Notes under the pieces: generated by a model
Databases searched by the model: none
The model's input: the letters and a program-made list of their open reading frames with translations, nothing else
What the model was told of the DNA's origin: nothing
Part shown: positions 24,678 through 33,664 of the stretch, one piece after another
Layout of the letters: every line of letters starts with the position of its first letter
How positions within the stretch are numbered: the stretch's first letter is position 1
Assembly: GCA_017500855.1 (NCBI GenBank)
Contig: JAFVYC010000036.1
Location: 1-64,000, forward strand
DNA: 64,000 nucleotides
From: Clostridia bacterium
Lineage (GTDB): Bacteria > Bacillota > Clostridia > Christensenellales > CAG-314
Direction: 5' to 3'
Program-made: the position numbers and the translations under genes

Positions 24678-25592
24678 CTACCTTTTTTCAAGATACGTGT
24701 TGATTGTTTTGAGAGATGGAAGGCTGTCGATTGCGCCACGGCCGGTGGTGTTCAACGCCCCTGCAACGTTGCCAAACTTCAATGCTTGGTCAAGCACTTG
24801 TTCCGTCCAAGAAGCAAAATCGTGCCCGTGCAAAACGCTCAATGCCCCTGCAAAAAATGCATCGCCTGCGCCGGTTGTGTCCACAGCGTTGACGGTAATT
24901 GTGCTGACGTTGTTTTGCTTGCCGTGGAACATCCACTTGCTACCGTCCTTGCCCAAGGTGACAAGCACCAATTTGTTGGCGTTTGCAAGGCTTTGTACGT
25001 AGTCTTCGGAAAAGATTTCCACTTCGTCTTGCGAGAACTTGACGATGTCGGCAACTTGCAAAATCTTTTTGTAGGTTTCGACAGCGCTTTGCTTGTTGCG
25101 GAAGATATCCGTGCGATAGTTGACGTCGAAAGCCACAAGTTTTCCGCACACGTGTGCACGTTTTGCAACGTCTAGTGCGTAGTCCACACAGTGTTCGTCG
25201 GAAAGCATCAGCGAGCCAAGGCACACGATGTTTGCCGAATCTATCAACGCCGTGTCGACGTGTGGCAAACAGTAGTCGGCTGTGTTTTTGCGATAGAAGC
25301 AGAAGGAGCGTTCCCCTTCCTCGTTGAGTTCAACAAACGCAAGCGTTGTGTTGCGACTTTGGTGTTGGTGAATGTAGGTTGTGTCCATGCCAAACTTTTT
25401 GGCAAAGTCAACAAGAAATTGACCAATCAAGTCGTTGCCAACACATCCAACAAACTTGACGTCCGTTTGAAATTTGTTCAAAGCGCAGGCAACGTTGAAT
25501 GGAGCGCCACCGGCTTTTCTTTCGTATGTTACTGTTCCGTTCTTTTGCTCGCCAATCATGTCGGCAAGAATTTCACCAATGCAAAGTATCAA
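24678..25592 (-). CDS. scrK: Fructokinase, PfkB family
   Basis: The 304-aa protein has the PfkB N-terminal glycine motif (KAGGAPFNVACAL, about 26-38) and the C-terminal signature DTTGAGDAFFAGAL (238-251) with catalytic Asp244. It phosphorylates fructose released by the cytoplasmic GH32 enzyme to fructose 6-phosphate. Start is a TTG at 25592, one base after the stop of the upstream membrane-protein gene and downstream of GGGGG, so translation is probably coupled. Fructokinase rather than another PfkB sugar kinase is inferred from context and motif. Confidence 0.88.
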   Translation of the reverse strand: MILCIGEILADMIGEQKNGTVTYERKAGGAPFNVACALNKFQTDVKFVGCVGNDLIGQFLVDFAKKFGMDTTYIHQHQSRNTTLAFVELNEEGERSFCFYRKNTADYCLPHVDTALIDSANIVCLGSLMLSDEHCVDYALDVAKRAHVCGKLVAFDVNYRTDIFRNKQSAVETYKKILQVADIVKFSQDEVEIFSEDYVQSLANANKLVLVTLGKDGSKWMFHGKQNNVSTITVNAVDTTGAGDAFFAGALSVLHGHDFASWTEQVLDQALKFGNVAGALNTTGRGAIDSLPSLKTINTYLEKR

Positions 25593-25593
25593 A

Positions 25594-26916
25594 TTAACCC
25601 CCTGCCTGTTCAGTTTTTTGTTGTTGAAGTTGCTTGTGCAACGATTTTTCTTTTAGCACGAACACAATGCATCGTGCAATCAATGCCACGAAAAATGCCA
25701 CCAACGACAAGGCAACAATGGAAGATTTGCGTGCAAAAAATCCAATTGCAATTGCAAACACAGCGCCGATTGCACCGCAAATCCACGTATACGCCCCCAC
25801 CACTTTGAACATTTCGCCAAGCGTTTGCACGCTTTCTACGCCCATCAGTTTGAGAAGCGAACTAGACAAGATGGATGCCACCATCAGCATGAGCGCCACA
25901 AATGGAACAAGGGAAAACACGTTCATTGCGTGGGCATAGCAATTGAGGTACAAATTTGCGTGGAATGCCTGCTTAACAAAATCGTCTACCATGCGTTGCG
26001 CTTGGCTTTGCGTTGCGCCGTCTGCCACGATACTGCCGTTTGGCAAATCGTTGTAGAAGCCGTAGAAAGCAACGTCCACTCCGTTTTTGGTTTGGAAAGC
26101 ACCCGTCACGTAGTCGTCGAACACAAGCAAGTAGTTGTTTGCGCCTTGACTGATGTAGTTGTGGTAGTAGTAGTTGCGCAAAAGCGGAACTTTGGAAGTG
26201 CTTTCGTAGGCGGAAATGGATGGATAGTAGTTGGAGAAGTACAGTTGGTAGATTTCCCTGTTGTACTGTTCCGTTGTCAGTTTGTTTTGGGCAAGTTGAG
26301 TTGCCAAGTTTTGCGCCTGTTGCGTGCTTTCGTTGCCAAGCCCTTCAAGGTACTGTTCGTAGGTTTCCACAAGGTCGGTTGTCAACTCAAACGCCCTACC
26401 CGTGTAGTTCAATTTGAAGTCGAAGTTGAGTTTTGCAACGTCGCTGAGCGCAAGATATTCCTCGTAGGAAATGACGGTGTTTTTGCCGTCGTTAGACGCG
26501 CAAACTGCCTCCACTTCGGCAAGTGTGCTTGCGGGGCGTGTGTCCACAACGACGTGGCAATCGCCAACCGAGTAGGTTTGCTTGTCTTCTTCGTTTTCAA
26601 AGGTGTTGACAAACAGTTGTTGCACAAATTCTCCACCACTTTTTGCCACCTTCAAGTCGCCGTTTTCCACCACGGCAACAAGCCTGTTGCTTGGGTTGGA
26701 ATTTGCAAACACGGCTTGGGCAGTTTGCTGAAAGTTGGGCGAGTTTTGGTAGTGCAAATTGAAGGGAAGCATGTCGCCACCAACAAAGCCTGCCCACAAA
26801 AACACCATTGCCAACGCAAACGCCAAAAAGATGTTTGAGTAGCCAAATTTTGTGCTTGCCTTGGAGTGCCTGTGGCAAAAAAATCCAAGGAAAAACGCTT
26901 TGAGCCAGTTTTTCAT
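25594..26916 (-). CDS. Unknown membrane protein in the ABC/fructan operon
   Basis: I do not recognise the family. The 440-aa protein has one membrane helix near residues 26-45, a large outward-facing domain to about 320, then about three C-terminal helices (325-350, 360-382, 385-408) and a Gln/Lys-rich tail. It starts 2 bp after the ATPase gene and is directly coupled to the fructokinase gene, so it is part of the operon. It is not a permease by motif (no EAA loop). A role in membrane sensing or in assisting the transporter is possible but unsupported. Confidence 0.7.
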   Translation of the reverse strand: MKNWLKAFFLGFFCHRHSKASTKFGYSNIFLAFALAMVFLWAGFVGGDMLPFNLHYQNSPNFQQTAQAVFANSNPSNRLVAVVENGDLKVAKSGGEFVQQLFVNTFENEEDKQTYSVGDCHVVVDTRPASTLAEVEAVCASNDGKNTVISYEEYLALSDVAKLNFDFKLNYTGRAFELTTDLVETYEQYLEGLGNESTQQAQNLATQLAQNKLTTEQYNREIYQLYFSNYYPSISAYESTSKVPLLRNYYYHNYISQGANNYLLVFDDYVTGAFQTKNGVDVAFYGFYNDLPNGSIVADGATQSQAQRMVDDFVKQAFHANLYLNCYAHAMNVFSLVPFVALMLMVASILSSSLLKLMGVESVQTLGEMFKVVGAYTWICGAIGAVFAIAIGFFARKSSIVALSLVAFFVALIARCIVFVLKEKSLHKQLQQQKTEQAGG

Positions 26917-26918
26917 AG

Positions 26919-28475
26919 TTATTTGTTTCCGTAGTCTCTAGACATGATGGACAATTCCGTTTGCTTGTCGAAAAGATGCACAAATTGTTCGGCAAAACTG
27001 ATTTTTACCGTGTCGCCGGGCAACAATGCGTTGCGCTCGGGCACGCACACGATGAAATCTTGGTCTTTGGGTTGGAAACGCAAGAACAATTGCGTTGTGT
27101 TGCCCAAAACTTCCTTGATGGAAAGCGTTGCTTGGATGCCGTTGTCGTCCAGCGAAATGTTTTCGCCACGAACACCCAAAAATACTTCGTGAACATTGCC
27201 GTCCAAGTACTGCGGTTGAATTGTGCGAAGCTTGTCCAACTTGAAACGGGCAACTTGTCCGTCCTTGAAAACGACTTTCAAGCTGTCGCCGTCCTTGCAA
27301 ATTTCCACTTGGAAAAAGTTCATTTGCGGAGTGCCAATAAAGCCTGCAACAAACTTGTTTTCCGGGTAGTCGAACAAGTTTGTGGGGGTGTCGATTTGTT
27401 GCACCACGCCAAGTTTCATCACAACAATGCGTGTGCCCATCGTCATTGCTTCAATTTGGTCGTGCGTTACGTAGATGAAAGTCGTTTTGAGTTGACGGTG
27501 CAATTTGACAATTTCCGCTCTCATTGCCGTGCGCAACTTTGCATCCAAGTTAGACAACGGTTCGTCCAAAAGGAACACTTTTGGGCCACGCACCATTGCA
27601 CGCCCCAAGGCAATGCGTTGGCGTTGACCGCCGGACATTTCCGCTGGTTTGGAATCCAACAGTTCTTCAATGCCCAACACTTCCGAAGCCCATTGCACCT
27701 TTTTGTCAATTTCTTCCTTGCTCATGTGCACGTAGTTGAACAAGGGAACGGGTGTTTTGGAGTAGTAGTTCAAGTCTGCCGTTGCCTCTTCCAAACGCTT
27801 GGAAAGGTACACTTGTTTTTCTTGGAAGAAAACTACGTCCTTTTGGGCACGTTCAAGTTCCAACTGCAAGTTTTCCAACGTTTGTTGATACTTGTTTTTT
27901 TGCTTGTCCGTTGCCGAGGACAACAAAAGGTTTGTTTGCTCTATTTTTGCTTTGCAATTTGCTATTGTTTCTTGGCTGGTTGCAATGCCAATGCGCAACT
28001 CTTGCTTTTCCTTGTTGAGTTTGCGAAGTGACCTTTGAATACCGTTGACCTTGCGAGTGTCGATGGCAACAACTTGGTTACCATGCTCGTCCAACTTGGG
28101 GGTTGGGATTTTGCGCATTTTCAAGCCGAAAGCAATGTTGTCGTACGCCGAAAGGTGTGGGTACAGCGCATAGCTTTGGAACACCATTGCAATGTCCCTG
28201 TCCTTGGCGTCGATGTCGTTGACAAGTTGACCGCCAATGTACAATTCGCCACCGCTGATTTCTTCCAAGCCGGCAATCATTCTCAACGTGGTAGATTTGC
28301 CACAGCCGGATGGGCCAACGAACACGATAAATTCGCCGTCGTTGATTTCCATGTTGAAATCCTTGACGGCAACGAAATCTCCGCTTCTTTTCTTTGCTTC
28401 GCCCTTGGCGTTCTTTTTGGCTGTGCCTGTGCCAGGGTATACTTTGTAGATGTGCCTCAGTAGCAAGTTCGACAT
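26919..28475 (-). CDS. msmK: MsmK/UgpC-type sugar ABC ATPase with a long helical insertion
   Basis: The 518-aa protein has Walker A GPSGCGKST (54-62), Q-loop Q100, signature SGGQRQR (281-287), Walker B VFLLDEP (300-306), the switch His in VTHDQ, and the C-terminal regulatory OB-like domain typical of multi-sugar ATPases, which are usually about 370 aa. The excess comes from about 127 residues (125-252) rich in Lys, Glu and Gln, predicted coiled coil, inserted between KMRKIP and KEEIDKKV in the helical subdomain, plus a 20-residue loop near residue 20. Start ATG 28475 follows GAGGA. It is the promoter-proximal gene of the fructan locus and would energise the two permeases. Confidence 0.88.
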   Translation of the reverse strand: MSNLLLRHIYKVYPGTGTAKKNAKGEAKKRSGDFVAVKDFNMEINDGEFIVFVGPSGCGKSTTLRMIAGLEEISGGELYIGGQLVNDIDAKDRDIAMVFQSYALYPHLSAYDNIAFGLKMRKIPTPKLDEHGNQVVAIDTRKVNGIQRSLRKLNKEKQELRIGIATSQETIANCKAKIEQTNLLLSSATDKQKNKYQQTLENLQLELERAQKDVVFFQEKQVYLSKRLEEATADLNYYSKTPVPLFNYVHMSKEEIDKKVQWASEVLGIEELLDSKPAEMSGGQRQRIALGRAMVRGPKVFLLDEPLSNLDAKLRTAMRAEIVKLHRQLKTTFIYVTHDQIEAMTMGTRIVVMKLGVVQQIDTPTNLFDYPENKFVAGFIGTPQMNFFQVEICKDGDSLKVVFKDGQVARFKLDKLRTIQPQYLDGNVHEVFLGVRGENISLDDNGIQATLSIKEVLGNTTQLFLRFQPKDQDFIVCVPERNALLPGDTVKISFAEQFVHLFDKQTELSIMSRDYGNK

Positions 28476-28544
28476 AGGTTTGTCCTCTTTTTCTAAAAAT
28501 CCTTTGTTTTTACCTAATTTTATTACCAAAATGTCACAAAAAGC

Positions 28545-28596
28545 ATTTTGGAAAGGTTTCCAAAATCATTATACAACAAAAAAACCGAAATTTCAA
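28545..28596 (-). promoter_or_regulatory. Promoter and LacI-type operator of the fructan locus
   Basis: On the minus strand TTGAAA (28596-28591) and TATAAT (28573-28568) are spaced by 17 bp. Immediately downstream lies the palindrome with half-sites ATTTTGGAAA and TTTCCAAAAT separated by GG/CC (28545-28566), the shape of LacI/CcpA-family operators. Binding there would block transcription initiation. Confidence 0.8.
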
Positions 28597-28599
28597 CCC

Positions 28600-29778
28600 T
28601 TTTTTGAAAAGTTTTTTATAAAAAATATAGTTTTTTTGTAGAGAGTGCATTTATATTATTTATACCTGTTCACATTCAAAGATTTGTTGCGAGCAAACCG
28701 ATGAAAAACAGGCGTGTTTTGTCCAAAACCATTGCTTTGAAAACAGCCGTCGAAACAGAAGGACTGCAATTGCTTTGGCAAATAAAATTTCCCAAAATTT
28801 TGGGACGGAGTTTTTGCAAGAAGCATTTCCGTTACAAAACAAAAAAGCAACGGCAAAACACGGCAGAGGGCGCACAGCACAAACGTCAACGGAAGGGCAA
28901 AACAATTCTACACGTGCAGTTGCGTACAGCCCTGCTAGTTGAACATTTTGCTTTGCAGTTACAAAACGTTTCGTTGGCTGTGGATGCGAGGCGTTTTGCA
29001 TGGTTTTTCCAACCACGGGTGTAGGCTTTTGCCAATTGCCAAGCCCTGCCCCCACCCGGTTTGGCATGCACTTTGACACCACGTCTTGGCGTTTTGCCAT
29101 TGTTAGCCTCAAAAGAAGTGCTTGCCCTAGTTTACACAAAACGTACGAAATTTGAAGAAAAACAAAAAGTGCTTTGCAGTTGCAAGGCGCTTGGTTTTTT
29201 TTGTTTGTTTTTGAAAGTTTTTTTCAGTTTCCCCACCACGGGGTCTTTTTTTTCGTATTGTTTGGGAATGTGTGCAGTTGATGCTTGCACATTGTGTTGC
29301 CAAAACAAAAACGCAATTATTGCGCACACGGGGTGGCATTTTTTCAATCGGCGAATAGTTACTTCCAATGGGAGCACAGCAAATTTTCCACCATGGGGTG
29401 GCATTTTCCCCTCAATCAAGTTGCCGTGCCACCCACACCACAGACACTACACTGCCAATTCCACACCACGGGCAAGGGATTTGCAATTGGCATATCAATT
29501 GCAACACAACACGCAAGTTTGCGGTGCTATAAATAACAAACAATGACGTCGCCATTTTTTGCACGGCTTTGTTGGATGCGCATCCAAACACTTGCCCCGA
29601 CATGGGGGCAAACGCCACCCCGTCTTTTTGCACCTTACTTGGCCTTGAAACCTTGCAAAATGCCAACACGTATCGTATCTTTCCACTTTTGTTGGACTTT
29701 GTTATGTTTTCTCCCTTTGCTTATCACAGCATCGCAATAATAAACACTAATTTTTTTTAATTTTTTTTTGAAAAAGTA
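28600..29778. other. Noncoding region with dispersed intergenic motifs
   Basis: About 1.2 kb between the divergent fructan and TasA/SipW operons. No ORF looks coding. It holds degenerate copies of the CCACCACGGGGTGG motif (about 29010, 29231, 29386 and 29455) and a weaker copy of the AAAGTGCTTTGCAGTTGCAA hairpin (about 29166-29195) seen at 3413-3440. It looks like an accumulation site of small dispersed repeats. Confidence 0.5.
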
Positions 29779-29807
29779 TTGACACCCCCCCCCATTGGTG
29801 CTACAAT
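29779..29807 (+). promoter_or_regulatory. Promoter with a C9 spacer tract, TasA/SipW operon
   Basis: TTGACA (29779-29784) and TACAAT (29802-29807) are exactly 17 bp apart, and the first nine spacer bases (29785-29793) are all C. Gain or loss of one C changes the spacer to 18 or 16 bp. This layout matches known phase-variable promoters in other bacteria. Confidence 0.85.
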
Positions 29808-29841
29808 AAACAAAAAAAAATCCCAACAAGGAGGAACAACA

Positions 29842-30477
29842 ATGAAAAAACTTAGTATTCTCGTTGCAATCATCGTTATTGTGACAATCGGTGGCGTATA
29901 CGCTACTTGGAACTATGCCGGAACATCTACTGAAATCGGCCAACAAGTGAACCAAACAATTACACTTGAAAATGCCGTTCAAGATGGCGCTGCAGGTTCC
30001 TACACACTCAGCCACAACATTGCTTCCATCAGCATTGCTCCAAACAACCAAGATGATAAATTGGCAACATTGGTAGCAACCTATACAGATGGTAGCTCGG
30101 CACCAAAACTCACGTTGACATTTACTCCAACAGCAAACGCCGGTGACGACATTGAAGCAAATGCGCTTGCATCCTACGTTTACTTTGGAACAGAACGTGA
30201 TTTCACATGGGATGGTGGCTCTATGTTTACGTTTGCTAACGGCAAGACTTCTCCAATGAGCATTGGCGCTGTAAACAGCGGTGCTGCAAGGGTATGGACA
30301 AAAGAAGGTAACGCTTTCAAATGCGAACTTACGTTTGCTTCCATCGAAGAACTCATTGCATTCTCTAGCAACATCTATCTCCCAACAATCGACGACTACA
30401 ACGACTTCCTTGCTGCACTTGGTGGATCTCACAGCATCCAACTCCACATGCACATCAGCAACAAGCAACCTGCTTAG
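29842..30477 (+). CDS. TasA/camelysin-like secreted fibre protein
   Basis: The 211-aa protein begins MKKLSILVAIIVIVTIGGVYATW: a short signal helix ending in the G-G-V-Y-A-T-W pattern characteristic of SipW-dependent substrates such as TasA and camelysin. The mature part is predicted to be a beta-sandwich. A strong AAGGAGG precedes the ATG. The next gene encodes a SipW-like peptidase and the one after another protein with a related leader, as in the Bacillus tapA-sipW-tasA operon. Fibre formation is inferred from that relationship. Confidence 0.82.
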   Translation: MKKLSILVAIIVIVTIGGVYATWNYAGTSTEIGQQVNQTITLENAVQDGAAGSYTLSHNIASISIAPNNQDDKLATLVATYTDGSSAPKLTLTFTPTANAGDDIEANALASYVYFGTERDFTWDGGSMFTFANGKTSPMSIGAVNSGAARVWTKEGNAFKCELTFASIEELIAFSSNIYLPTIDDYNDFLAALGGSHSIQLHMHISNKQPA

Positions 30478-30536
30478 TTGAAAACTGCACATTGAGTGAT
30501 TGTTGCTCGATTTAGAAACTAATTCACAACAATATG

Positions 30537-30569
30537 TATCCCACGAGCCATTTTTGGCATCGTGGGATA
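30537..30569 (+). terminator. Partial terminator or attenuator hairpin after the TasA-like gene
   Basis: TATCCCACGA pairs with TCGTGGGATA, with an inner GCCA/TGGC stem. The following bases (TTGCCTATTTTTGG) are a poor T-run, so some read-through into the peptidase gene is expected, giving more of the fibre protein than of the peptidase. Confidence 0.5.
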
Positions 30570-30646
30570 TTGCCTATTTTTGGCAATCAAAAATTTGAAA
30601 CAAACTGCCACAATTTGAAGAAACACCAATACATACGCAACAAGAT

Positions 30647-32800
30647 ATGACGTTTGAAATTTACCAATTTATACTTTGCGCATTTGTTTTTACAATGCTT
30701 ACGGCACTGTTCACTGTTTTGGTGACAATGCTTGTTAGGTATGCGTTGAGAATGATTCGTGCAGGGTTGTTCGATGAGGACATCAAAACTGAATACTTGA
30801 AGAACAAGGGCAAGAAACCGTCGGTTATCGGCAAGATATTCGACTGGTTTTTGTTGGGCACTTGCACTGTTGCGTTGCTTGTTTCCTTTGCAATGTCTCT
30901 TTCCGTTTCGTCCTGTTGCAACGGCACGCCAATAGACGGCGTTCCCAAAGCCAACGTCGTGCGAAGCGAAAGTATGTCGTACATTTCCCCCAACCACAAG
31001 TACTTGAAGGAAGGCGACGTTACCGACCAATTGCAAATGTTCGACGTGGTGTTTGTTGAACAGTTGCCATCCGAGGACGAGTTGAAGGTAAACGACATTG
31101 TTGTGTACAAGTTTCGAGATTCATTCATCATCCACAGAATTGTTGCAATAGAAGAACGCAACGATGCGCACCCCAATCAACGTTACTTCCTGTTGCAAGG
31201 CGATGCCAACGACCTTGCCGACAGATTCCCCGTTACCTACGACAGCATGGTGGGCATCTACAACGGCACACGCATTCCTTTTGTTGGAAGTTTTGTGTTG
31301 TTCATGCAATCGCCTGCAGGTTGGTTGTGCATTTTGCTTGTTGTGTTTGCAATGATTGCAACGCCAATTGCCGAAAAGAAATTGAACGATGCACGCAAAG
31401 CAAGGTTGCCGTTGCTGTTCCCACCGGTTGAAGATGCAATTACCGAAGTTGAAGCAACTGCGACCGTGGCGGAAGAAACTGTCGAACCCGTTGTTGAAGA
31501 GGCTGTTCCGCCTGTGGACGAACCGGTTGCAACCGCAGTAGACGTTGCGTTGGCGGAAGATATTTCTGCCATCGTCACACTGCCAAGCCCATTTGCACAT
31601 TTGCGTGGGGCAAGAGACACCCGCACTTTCGACGAAAAACTTGCCGTTTTGCCAATTGCAAGGGGTAGGTACGAAACCATTTGTTCGTTGCTTGCAAGAA
31701 TTGAAAAAATACGTGCAATTTCTAGTAAAAAGGCAAAAACTTTCAAGGTTGGCAAAATTGCCATTGTAAAATTTACAATTCGTGGCAAAACGCTCAATGC
31801 ACATCTTGCGTTGCAACCTGCCGACTACGAGGGAACAAAGTACATTTTTGCCGACGTTTCGGCAACAAAGGCGTACGCAAACTACCCAATGCGTGTGAAG
31901 GTGACTTCCGACAGGCAAGCAAAATGGGTTGTGGAATTGTTGCACGACATTGTTGCAAAACACGGATTGACGCTTGCCGAAGTGGCATTGCCCATTCCGA
32001 CGGAAGTTGAAGACGTGCCGTTTTCCTTTGCAAGCTTGCCAAGGCGAGCAAGCAAAACCTTTGCCGAAAAACTGGAACTTTCGCCAAAAGCAAAAGCAAG
32101 GTACAACGCCATTGTGGAAGAAGTACTTTGCAGAATGCAAGGTGTTCGCACCATCGAAAGCAAAAAATACAGAACCTACAAACGCAAATCTACACCCGTT
32201 GTCAAGTTTAGCATACGTGGCAAAACGCTCAATGCCTACATTGCGTTGCCTACAGCCGAATTTGCCGACAGCAAGTACATTTTTGTCGATTCGTCGGAAA
32301 CACGTGCGTACGCCAAGTACCCAATGCGTGTGAAGGTGACCTCCGACAGGCGAGCAAAATGGGTTGTAGAATTGCTAAAAAATCTTGCCGAAAGGCACGG
32401 AATCAAATTGGTAGACCCAATATTTGCAAGGCTACGCCGTGGCGCAAGCAAAACCTTTGCCGAAAGATTGGAACTTTCGCCCAAGGCAAAAGCAAGGTAC
32501 GTTGCAATAACGGCAGAGCTTGACAAAATTGAAGGCCTTCGCAAAATTGAAGGCAAAAAACGCATCACGTACAAGCGCAAGTCCAAACCGATTGCAAGGT
32601 TTAGCATGCGTGGCAAAACGCTTAACGCCTACGTTGCGTTGCCACCGCTTATGTTTGCAGGAACAAAGTATATCTTTACCGACGTTTCCGCAACAAAATC
32701 CTACGCAAACTACCCAATGCGTGTGAAGGTGACGTCCGACAGACAAGTTAGATGGTTGCTTGAGCTGCTTATGATAACAATTCATGGAGGTGACCTGTGA
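30647..32800 (+). CDS. sipW: SipW-like signal peptidase with three C-terminal repeat domains
   Basis: The 717-aa protein has two N-terminal membrane helices (about 10-32 and 66-86), an ER-type signal peptidase I core with nucleophile S109 in RSESM, H163 in IIHRIV in place of lysine, and QGDAND (185-190), then a third helix (about 224-240). SipW proteins are normally about 190-240 aa. Here an acidic Val/Glu/Pro linker leads to three copies of a roughly 110-residue domain (about 312-425, 450-555, 560-710), each with the core IRGKTLNA or MRGKTLNA, then a TKYIF-type strand and YPMRVKVTSDR. This repeat occurs in many clostridial proteins; I know no function. No strong ribosome site precedes ATG 30647. 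Confidence 0.8.
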   Translation: MTFEIYQFILCAFVFTMLTALFTVLVTMLVRYALRMIRAGLFDEDIKTEYLKNKGKKPSVIGKIFDWFLLGTCTVALLVSFAMSLSVSSCCNGTPIDGVPKANVVRSESMSYISPNHKYLKEGDVTDQLQMFDVVFVEQLPSEDELKVNDIVVYKFRDSFIIHRIVAIEERNDAHPNQRYFLLQGDANDLADRFPVTYDSMVGIYNGTRIPFVGSFVLFMQSPAGWLCILLVVFAMIATPIAEKKLNDARKARLPLLFPPVEDAITEVEATATVAEETVEPVVEEAVPPVDEPVATAVDVALAEDISAIVTLPSPFAHLRGARDTRTFDEKLAVLPIARGRYETICSLLARIEKIRAISSKKAKTFKVGKIAIVKFTIRGKTLNAHLALQPADYEGTKYIFADVSATKAYANYPMRVKVTSDRQAKWVVELLHDIVAKHGLTLAEVALPIPTEVEDVPFSFASLPRRASKTFAEKLELSPKAKARYNAIVEEVLCRMQGVRTIESKKYRTYKRKSTPVVKFSIRGKTLNAYIALPTAEFADSKYIFVDSSETRAYAKYPMRVKVTSDRRAKWVVELLKNLAERHGIKLVDPIFARLRRGASKTFAERLELSPKAKARYVAITAELDKIEGLRKIEGKKRITYKRKSKPIARFSMRGKTLNAYVALPPLMFAGTKYIFTDVSATKSYANYPMRVKVTSDRQVRWLLELLMITIHGGDL

Positions 32801-33447
32801 AACACTTGAGATTACCCCTGATTGTTGTTTTGACACTTTGCATTGCCTGTACGCTTGTGGTTGGGCTGAACGCACAGTGGATATACCCGGATTTGTCGTT
32901 GTCGCTTGGTGACAGCAATGGCGCAAATATCATTTTGCAAGAGTTTGAATACACCCCGGACGAAGTTCTTCCCGGTGGCGACCAAAACGATCAAGAAGTA
33001 GAAGTTGGGCAAAACCACAACAGCCTGATTGACAGAATTGTTAACCACGTGACCTACGGTTTGAACGCAACAAAGAAACCAATTATGAAAGATTTGTTGC
33101 TGGAAGATGGTTTGGAAGCAGTCTACTCTAACCAAACTGTTAGCGGTGGCAACTTGAAGCACCTTTTGATTGATGATGCCTCCATGGAAGCATTGGATTT
33201 TGCCGTCAAGTACGAAACGGACACGTTTTTTACAGCCTACACCTTTGCTAGCAAATACTTGACAAACAGTCAAGTTGGCCAAACCATAGAAGTTTACAAA
33301 ACCGACATAGTCTTGGAAAACGGCAGATGGGTGGCAAAGCGAAGCTACAAGGGAACGGCGGTTGTTTCCAAGGTGTTTGTTAGAAACAAACAAATTGTAA
33401 ACATAGACGTTTTCGGTTGGAAAGGCAACAGTTCTACCACAAACTAA
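32797..33447 (+). CDS. Second SipW-dependent-type exported protein
   Basis: A 216-aa protein starting with GTG that overlaps the stop of the peptidase gene, behind a perfect GGAGGTGACCT ribosome site. The leader (residues 5-25) ends VVGLNAQW, resembling the Y-A-x-W region of SipW substrates. The rest is a soluble mixed domain with no family I recognise. By operon position it may be the TapA-like partner or a regulator of the fibre. Confidence 0.7.
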   Translation: MKHLRLPLIVVLTLCIACTLVVGLNAQWIYPDLSLSLGDSNGANIILQEFEYTPDEVLPGGDQNDQEVEVGQNHNSLIDRIVNHVTYGLNATKKPIMKDLLLEDGLEAVYSNQTVSGGNLKHLLIDDASMEALDFAVKYETDTFFTAYTFASKYLTNSQVGQTIEVYKTDIVLENGRWVAKRSYKGTAVVSKVFVRNKQIVNIDVFGWKGNSSTTN

Positions 33448-33463
33448 ACAAATAAAGCACAAC

Positions 33464-33497
33464 ACGGCGTGCCACTCTCGACGGAGTGGCACGCCGT
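33464..33497 (+). terminator. Terminator of the TasA/SipW operon
   Basis: A 14-bp perfect stem, ACGGCGTGCCACTC with GAGTGGCACGCCGT, with a 6-base loop, followed by CTACTTTATTGTT. Confidence 0.75.
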
Positions 33498-33613
33498 CTA
33501 CTTTATTGTTGACGGACCGAATTCGCCGTCTGCTTGCCGTGCGTTTTGTTTGATCAAACCTTTGTGCAAATTGCTTTTTGCAAACAATTTTGCGCACTTT
33601 TTTTGTGTAGGCA

Positions 33614-33642
33614 TTGAAAGGTGGAAAAATGTGTGGTATAAT
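33614..33642 (+). promoter_or_regulatory. Promoter of the EEP-family gene
   Basis: TTGAAA (33614-33619) and extended TGGTATAAT (-10 at 33637-33642) with 17-bp spacing, 22 bases before the start codon. Confidence 0.75.
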
Positions 33643-33664
33643 AGAGAAAAAACGGAGAAAGACC

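Noticed and set aside
28660-29139. Protein of 159 aa in the fructan/TasA intergenic gap
   Set aside because: Cys/Arg-rich composition, no ribosome site, and it spans degenerate dispersed repeats.
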